Source: Ruegeria atlantica (GTDB taxonomy: Bacteria > Pseudomonadota > Alphaproteobacteria > Rhodobacterales > Rhodobacteraceae). Taken from it: a DNA stretch of 64,000 nt. The notes under the pieces are model-generated. The model ran no database searches. It had not been told where the DNA came from and saw only the letters and a list, made by a program, of their open reading frames with translations. The translations under genes were made by a program, and so were the position numbers. The stretch lies in the NCBI RefSeq assembly GCF_001458195.1, contig NZ_CYPU01000007.1:102040-166039 (forward strand). The letters are read 5' to 3'. Position 1 is the first letter of the stretch, and each line of letters opens with the position of its first letter. This document shows, in pieces, positions 60,172-64,000 of the stretch.

Positions 60172-61197
60172 TCAAAGCATTGCGGGGACCACCTGATCCG
60201 GTGGGCGGTGACCGTCTTCAAAAGTTTTAATATTTATAATAACTTTCTCGCCCATTTCGATCCGGCCCTCTAACGTGGCCGACCCCATGTGGGGCAGCAG
60301 AACAACGTTTGGTAACTGTCGCAATCTTGGGTTCACATCCGTCCCATGCTCATAGACATCCAGGCCCGCGCCGGCGATTTCGCCTGAGCGTATCCGGCGC
60401 GTCAGAGCGTTTTCGTCGATCACCTCACCCCTTGAGGTATTCACAATAACGGCTGTCGGCTTCATCAATTTCAGCCGCCGTGCATTCATCAAATGGAAGG
60501 TAGACGGTGTCGACGGGCAATGGACCGAAATCACATCCATTCGCGCCACCATCTGATCGAGGCTTTCCCAGTAGGTCGCTTCCATCTCTTGTTCGATCTC
60601 GGGGCGAAGCCTGCGACGGTTGTGGTAATGTACTTGCATTCCAAATGCGCTGGCACGCCGGGCCACGGCCTGGCCGATACGCCCCATGCCGAGAACGCCC
60701 AAACGCCGCCCGCCGATACGCCCGCCCAACAAGGCATTCGGCGCCCACCCGGTCCAATCGCCTTTTTGCATGACAGACAGACCCTCGGGAATTCGGCGGG
60801 TCACAGCGAGAATCAGCGCCATGGTCATATCAGCGGTATCGTCGGTCAGAACCCCCGGGGTGTTCGACACCAGAATGCCCCTCTGACGCGCGGTCGAGAC
60901 ATCGATATTGTCGACCCCTGCCCCGTAATTCGCGATCAAGCGCAGGTTTTCACCCGCTTGCCCCAAAAGGCCACCGTCGATCGTATCGGTCACGGTTGGC
61001 ACCAGAACATCGGCGGTTTTCACGGCCTTCACCAGTTCTTCGCGGGTCATCGGGCTGTCATCGTCGCGCAACTGCACATCGAACAATTCGCTTAACCGGG
61101 TTTCAACCGCCTCGGGCAACCGTCGCGTAACGACAACACTCAGACGTTCTCTTGACACCTCTGCACTCCCACTGCTTTGCAAACCTTCGCGCGCCAT
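60172..61197 (-). CDS. 2-hydroxyacid dehydrogenase (glyoxylate/hydroxypyruvate reductase type)
   Basis: A 341-residue NAD(P)-dependent enzyme. The Rossmann motif is RLGVLGMGRIGQAVARRASA; catalytic Arg, Glu and His lie in VNTSRGEVIDENALTRRI, in the conserved GLDVYEHG region and in VVLLPHMGSATLEGRIEMGE. It would reduce glyoxylate or hydroxypyruvate. The start is uncertain: ATG 61197 is chosen, but a GTG at 61281 extends the frame and neither has a good Shine-Dalgarno. It is divergent from the SH3 gene. Confidence 0.88.
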   Translation of the reverse strand: MAREGLQSSGSAEVSRERLSVVVTRRLPEAVETRLSELFDVQLRDDDSPMTREELVKAVKTADVLVPTVTDTIDGGLLGQAGENLRLIANYGAGVDNIDVSTARQRGILVSNTPGVLTDDTADMTMALILAVTRRIPEGLSVMQKGDWTGWAPNALLGGRIGGRRLGVLGMGRIGQAVARRASAFGMQVHYHNRRRLRPEIEQEMEATYWESLDQMVARMDVISVHCPSTPSTFHLMNARRLKLMKPTAVIVNTSRGEVIDENALTRRIRSGEIAGAGLDVYEHGTDVNPRLRQLPNVVLLPHMGSATLEGRIEMGEKVIINIKTFEDGHRPPDQVVPAML

Positions 61198-61296
61198 GTC
61201 ATCGTGGCGCAGGATAAGGCGGGGCACAAGAACCCCATAGGCATTGAGTCGACCTTTTTTCGAAGCAAGATCAACAGGCACAAGAGCAGACAGTAA

Positions 61297-61818
61297 GTGA
61301 GTGGTATTCTACCCGTAAAACGCCTTGTTTCGGCGGCATTCGCTGTTTTCCTAACCGTGTTTGGCACCCTGCCCGCCAGCGCGCAGGACAAGCGTGGCCA
61401 AGTTACCAACCTGCCCCTTCCACGGTTTGTCTCGATGAAAGCCGCCGAGGGCAATGTGCGCCGAGGCCCATCACTGACTCACCGAATCGATTGGGTTTTC
61501 AAACGGCGCGGCATGCCACTGCAGATAACGGCAGAATACGGAAACTGGCGCCGGGTTCAGGACCGCGACGGCGCCGGGGGATGGGTGCACTATGCCCTGT
61601 TGTCCGGTGTTCGAACGGTCTTAGTCGATGCCGAACTACTGCCCGTTTACACCAGTCCGGACCCAAAGGCCCCGGTCAGCGCCCAATTTGAAACCGGCGT
61701 CGTGGCGCGCCTTGGCAACTGTTCGTTGGACTGGTGTCAGATTTCTGCGGGCGGGTATCGCGGCTGGGCGCAGAAAACAAACCTTTGGGGCGTCGACCCA
61801 GCCGAAATCCGAGAATAA
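61297..61818 (+). CDS. exported SH3-domain protein
   Basis: A 173-residue protein with signal peptide (VKRLVSAAFAVFLTVFGTLP cut after ASA). Two bacterial SH3-like repeats follow, about 48-108 (MKAAEGNVRRGPSLTHRIDW, WRRVQDRDGAGGWVHYALLS) and about 110-165 (LPVYTSPDPKAPVSAQFETG, WCQISAGGYRGWAQKTNLWG). It probably binds the cell wall. The start codon is GTG 61297. Confidence 0.85.
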   Translation: MSGILPVKRLVSAAFAVFLTVFGTLPASAQDKRGQVTNLPLPRFVSMKAAEGNVRRGPSLTHRIDWVFKRRGMPLQITAEYGNWRRVQDRDGAGGWVHYALLSGVRTVLVDAELLPVYTSPDPKAPVSAQFETGVVARLGNCSLDWCQISAGGYRGWAQKTNLWGVDPAEIRE

Positions 61819-61828
61819 CCTTTTCGGA

Positions 61829-62737
61829 TCAGGATGTGCGCGCGATGAAATCGCAGGTCAGCTTGACCAGTTCCGGACCAACGTCCTCTTGCAAGAAATG
61901 CCCCGCATTCGGCAAGATAACATGAGGCTGCCCTACGGCCCCCGGGCACAGTTTCTGGAACACCGCATCGATCCCCGCCATGACCTGATCATCGGCCCCG
62001 AAAGCAGTGAGGACGGGCGTCCGTAGCCCTCGGATCGCCTCCCAAGCCTGCCGGTTCGGACCCGAGGACGGATCATCAGGCGTCGCTGGCACTAGCATGG
62101 GAAACTGCCGCGCCCCGGCCTTGTAACTTTCATCTGGAAAAGGCGCGTCATAAGCTGCGATAACATCTTCTGACAGGGGCGATACAGTTCCGCCTTTCAG
62201 AATTCCACCGGCCGGAAATACCGGAACCTCCTGGCTGAACCTGCGCCAGTTCTCAAACGCCGCGCCCAATGGCTGATCGCCAGTTGGCAGCGCCGTGTTG
62301 GCAATCACTATGCGCGCGAACCTCTCCGGCATCTCTGCCCATAACCGCAGCCCGATTAGCCCGCCCCAGTCCTGGCAAACCAGAGTGATGTTGCGCAGGT
62401 CCACCTTGCGCAGCCACTCACCCATCCAAGCCACGTGCCGCTCATAAGTGTAGTCGCTTCGTTCGGTTGGCTTGTCGGATCGCCCGAACCCAATCAGGTC
62501 TGGTGCAACCGCGCGATGTCCCTGCGCGACGAATCCTACAATCATATGACGGTAAAGGTAGGACCAGCTTGGCTCGCCATGCATCATCAGTACCGGATCG
62601 GTCTCGGCTGGCCCTTCATCCACATAATGCATCCGCAACTGGCCGCCTTCGGTGTCGTCCACCTGCGCGTAATTCGGTGCAAACGGATAATCTGAGAGCC
62701 CGTCAAACCGGGTATCTGGCGTACGTAGAAACTTCAT
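61829..62737 (-). CDS. haloalkane dehalogenase (alpha/beta hydrolase)
   Basis: A 302-residue alpha/beta hydrolase of the haloalkane dehalogenase I group. The oxyanion segment is MMHGEPSWSYLYRHMIVGF, the nucleophile Asp with adjacent halide-stabilising Trp is VCQDWGGLIGL, the acid is in LTAFGADDQVM and the base His in PNAGHFLQED. It would hydrolyse a carbon-halogen bond, probably of small chloro- or bromoalkanes. GGGAAGAG precedes ATG 62737. It converges with the SH3 gene, ten bases apart. Confidence 0.88.
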   Translation of the reverse strand: MKFLRTPDTRFDGLSDYPFAPNYAQVDDTEGGQLRMHYVDEGPAETDPVLMMHGEPSWSYLYRHMIVGFVAQGHRAVAPDLIGFGRSDKPTERSDYTYERHVAWMGEWLRKVDLRNITLVCQDWGGLIGLRLWAEMPERFARIVIANTALPTGDQPLGAAFENWRRFSQEVPVFPAGGILKGGTVSPLSEDVIAAYDAPFPDESYKAGARQFPMLVPATPDDPSSGPNRQAWEAIRGLRTPVLTAFGADDQVMAGIDAVFQKLCPGAVGQPHVILPNAGHFLQEDVGPELVKLTCDFIARTS

Positions 62738-63042
62738 TCTCTTCCCTTTCAGAGCTTCCAACCCGAACGCCCTGCCACCAATGCGCGCATCCAGCCCATC
62801 GCGAAACATTAGATTTCAAAAACCGCACCGCAAGATCAGGCTTTATGGGCGACCCATTCCGCATAAACTCCGCGGCCCTGGCAAACGACCAGATCACAGC
62901 AGGATTGAACACCTTTCTCAGGAAAACAAGCCACTCTCAGATCTTCGGTTAGCGCCTTTAGATTTTTTTCAATCCGCACTCATTTTTTTGTCTGAAAGGT
63001 CTTGAACCCACCGATCAACAATCGTAGACAGCGCCTCACCGT
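62738..63042. other. intergenic region between haloalkane dehalogenase and tRNA-Gln
   Basis: A 305-base region without a supported gene. It should contain the promoters of the dehalogenase (minus) and tRNA-Gln (plus), but no clear boxes were identified. Confidence 0.4.
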
Positions 63043-63117
63043 TGGGGTGTAGCCAAGTGGTAAGGCAACTGTTTTTGGTACAGTGTACCGTAGGTTCGAA
63101 TCCTACCACCCCAGCCA
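63043..63117 (+). tRNA. tRNA-Gln (anticodon TTG)
   Basis: A 75-nt cloverleaf: acceptor TGGGGTG pairs with the 3' CACCCCA, the D-arm is GCCAAGTGGTAAGGC, the anticodon arm ACTGT-TTTTGGT-ACAGT gives anticodon TTG, and the T-arm is GTAGG-TTCGAAT-CCTAC. Discriminator G is followed by an encoded CCA. It lies about 170 bases from the IS3-family element. Confidence 0.96.
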
Positions 63118-63288
63118 CCTTTTCAAGAAAAGTCAGGAAAATAAGGGGCGACAGAGCCCCCGAAAAATCCGATGTAACACAGACTGCCAGAAATCGATAC
63201 GGCGGTCTGTAGCGCAAACCCGGTGACTATGCAGGCCCCTAACTAATGCGCCGCGACCGTATTTTCTATTTCCGAAAACGCCTGCCAC

Positions 63289-64000
63289 TGAGCAGCCCTA
63301 TCTGACGGGTCCAACGTGATTGTTAGTGCATGATCGGCCTGTGTTCCATCGGGATGATGGTTTCTGGTGCCGGAGGGCGATAACCCAGTGCACTGTGTGG
63401 TCGTTTGGTGTTGTAGTGCTTCCTCCATTCTTCGATGATGATCTGCGCTTCTCTGAGCGAGTAGAAGATTTCCCCGTTCAACAGCTCGTCCCTCATGCGA
63501 CCGTTGAAGCTTTCACAAAATCCGTTCTCCCAAGGCGAGCCTGGTTCGATGTATGCCGTTTTGGCTCCGACAGCTGCAATCCAGTCGCGAACCGCCAGAG
63601 CAACGAACTCAGGACCGTTATCTGAACGGATGTAGGACGGTGTGCCGCGCAGAATGAACAAATCCGTCAGAGCATCGATCACATCCGCCGAGTTTAGTTT
63701 TCGCTTTACCCTGATTGCCAAGCACTCCCGGCTGAACTCGTCGATGATGTTCAACGTCCGGAAAGGTTTCCCATCATCGGTGCGACAATGCACGAAGTCA
63801 TAGCTCCAGACATGATTGCTATGTTCCGGCCTGAGTCGAACACATGAACCATCGTTTAGCCAAAGCCGTCCCTTCTTGGGCTGTTTTGCAGGCACCTTCA
63901 GCCCCTCTCGTCGCCAAAGCCGTTCAATGCGCCCATCACTGACAGACCATCCAGCCTCTCTCAGCAACACCGCAACCCGGCGATACCCATACCGACCATA
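63289..64000 (-). mobile_element. IS3-family insertion sequence, 3' part (element runs off the window)
   Basis: The transposase gene ends at 63323, and about 35 bases further the sequence TGAGCAGCCC at 63289 looks like an IS407-group terminal sequence (TGA-type end). The exact boundary and target duplication cannot be fixed, because the other end lies outside the window. Confidence 0.6.
63323..64000 (-). CDS. IS3-family transposase OrfB, catalytic part (5' partial)
   Basis: The frame is open to the right edge ([20 protein letters not shown]) and contains the full rve DDE core: D in [15 protein letters not shown] in [10 protein letters not shown] and E in [20 protein letters not shown], followed by [20 protein letters not shown]. 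The sequence type is that of the IS407 group. OrfA and the frameshift window should lie beyond 64000. There is no internal stop, so the element may be active. Confidence 0.93.
   Translation of the reverse strand, partial: YGRYGYRRVAVLLREAGWSVSDGRIERLWRREGLKVPAKQPKKGRLWLNDGSCVRLRPEHSNHVWSYDFVHCRTDDGKPFRTLNIIDEFSRECLAIRVKRKLNSADVIDALTDLFILRGTPSYIRSDNGPEFVALAVRDWIAAVGAKTAYIEPGSPWENGFCESFNGRMRDELLNGEIFYSLREAQIIIEEWRKHYNTKRPHSALGYRPPAPETIIPMEHRPIMH

Overview
The window is a 64-kb piece of an alphaproteobacterial chromosome, most likely from the marine Roseobacter group (Rhodobacteraceae, Ruegeria-like). The assignment rests on the type and order of the genes: an F1-only atp operon (delta-alpha-gamma-beta-epsilon) without F0 genes beside it, a class II B12-dependent ribonucleotide reductase, short HisG paired with HisZ, DUF1489 and DUF2125 proteins, a dimethylglycine-dehydrogenase-like enzyme and a BMP-type ABC transporter joined to xanthine dehydrogenase. 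This is inference from gene content; no database search was possible.

Layout. 0-1.1 kb: a partial membrane protein and a small H-type lectin protein. 1.1-6 kb: atpHAGDC on the minus strand, ended by an intrinsic terminator. 6.3-16 kb: a methyltransferase divergent from glyoxalase II, ClpA, a secreted YHYH protein, a MotA/MotB-like stator pair with a very long coiled coil, ChaC, a DUF2125 protein and an extensin-like putative murein enzyme. 16.8-20.8 kb: tyrC and hisC, then a class V aminotransferase divergent from an Lrp-type regulator. 21.1-21.9 kb: rpsD with clear promoter and terminator. 21.9-25.5 kb: an accessory scar holding one hypothetical gene and two truncated genes (a Ski2-like helicase and a Lon-like AAA+ ATPase) fused tail to tail. 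25.5-36.1 kb: nrdJ, DUF1489, hisS-hisZ-hisG, slyX, two small exported proteins and dnaE.

36.4-45.9 kb is a probable purine uptake and oxidation operon. xdhA, xdhB and xdhC overlap or abut, xdhC overlaps an ABC ATPase gene by GTGA, and two permeases and a BMP substrate-binding protein follow before a strong terminator. 46.2-50.5 kb is a second accessory stretch: a membrane-anchored M15 peptidase, a frameshifted FAD monooxygenase, an HlyD-type protein and its frameshifted small membrane partner. 50.7-62.7 kb holds catabolic and redox enzymes: FAD oxidoreductase, DUF938 methyltransferase, an AhpD-like protein, the dimethylglycine dehydrogenase homolog, D-lactate/glycolate dehydrogenase, gamma-glutamyltransferase, 2-hydroxyacid dehydrogenase, an SH3 protein and haloalkane dehalogenase. 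The window ends with tRNA-Gln(TTG) and an IS3-family element running off the edge.

Most of the window is ordinary housekeeping and catabolic sequence. No complete undescribed system was found. The places that best repay attention are the truncated helicase/AAA+ scar, the stator-like pair, the inverted repeats that cover the hisC ribosome binding site, and two neighbouring homopolymer frameshifts.
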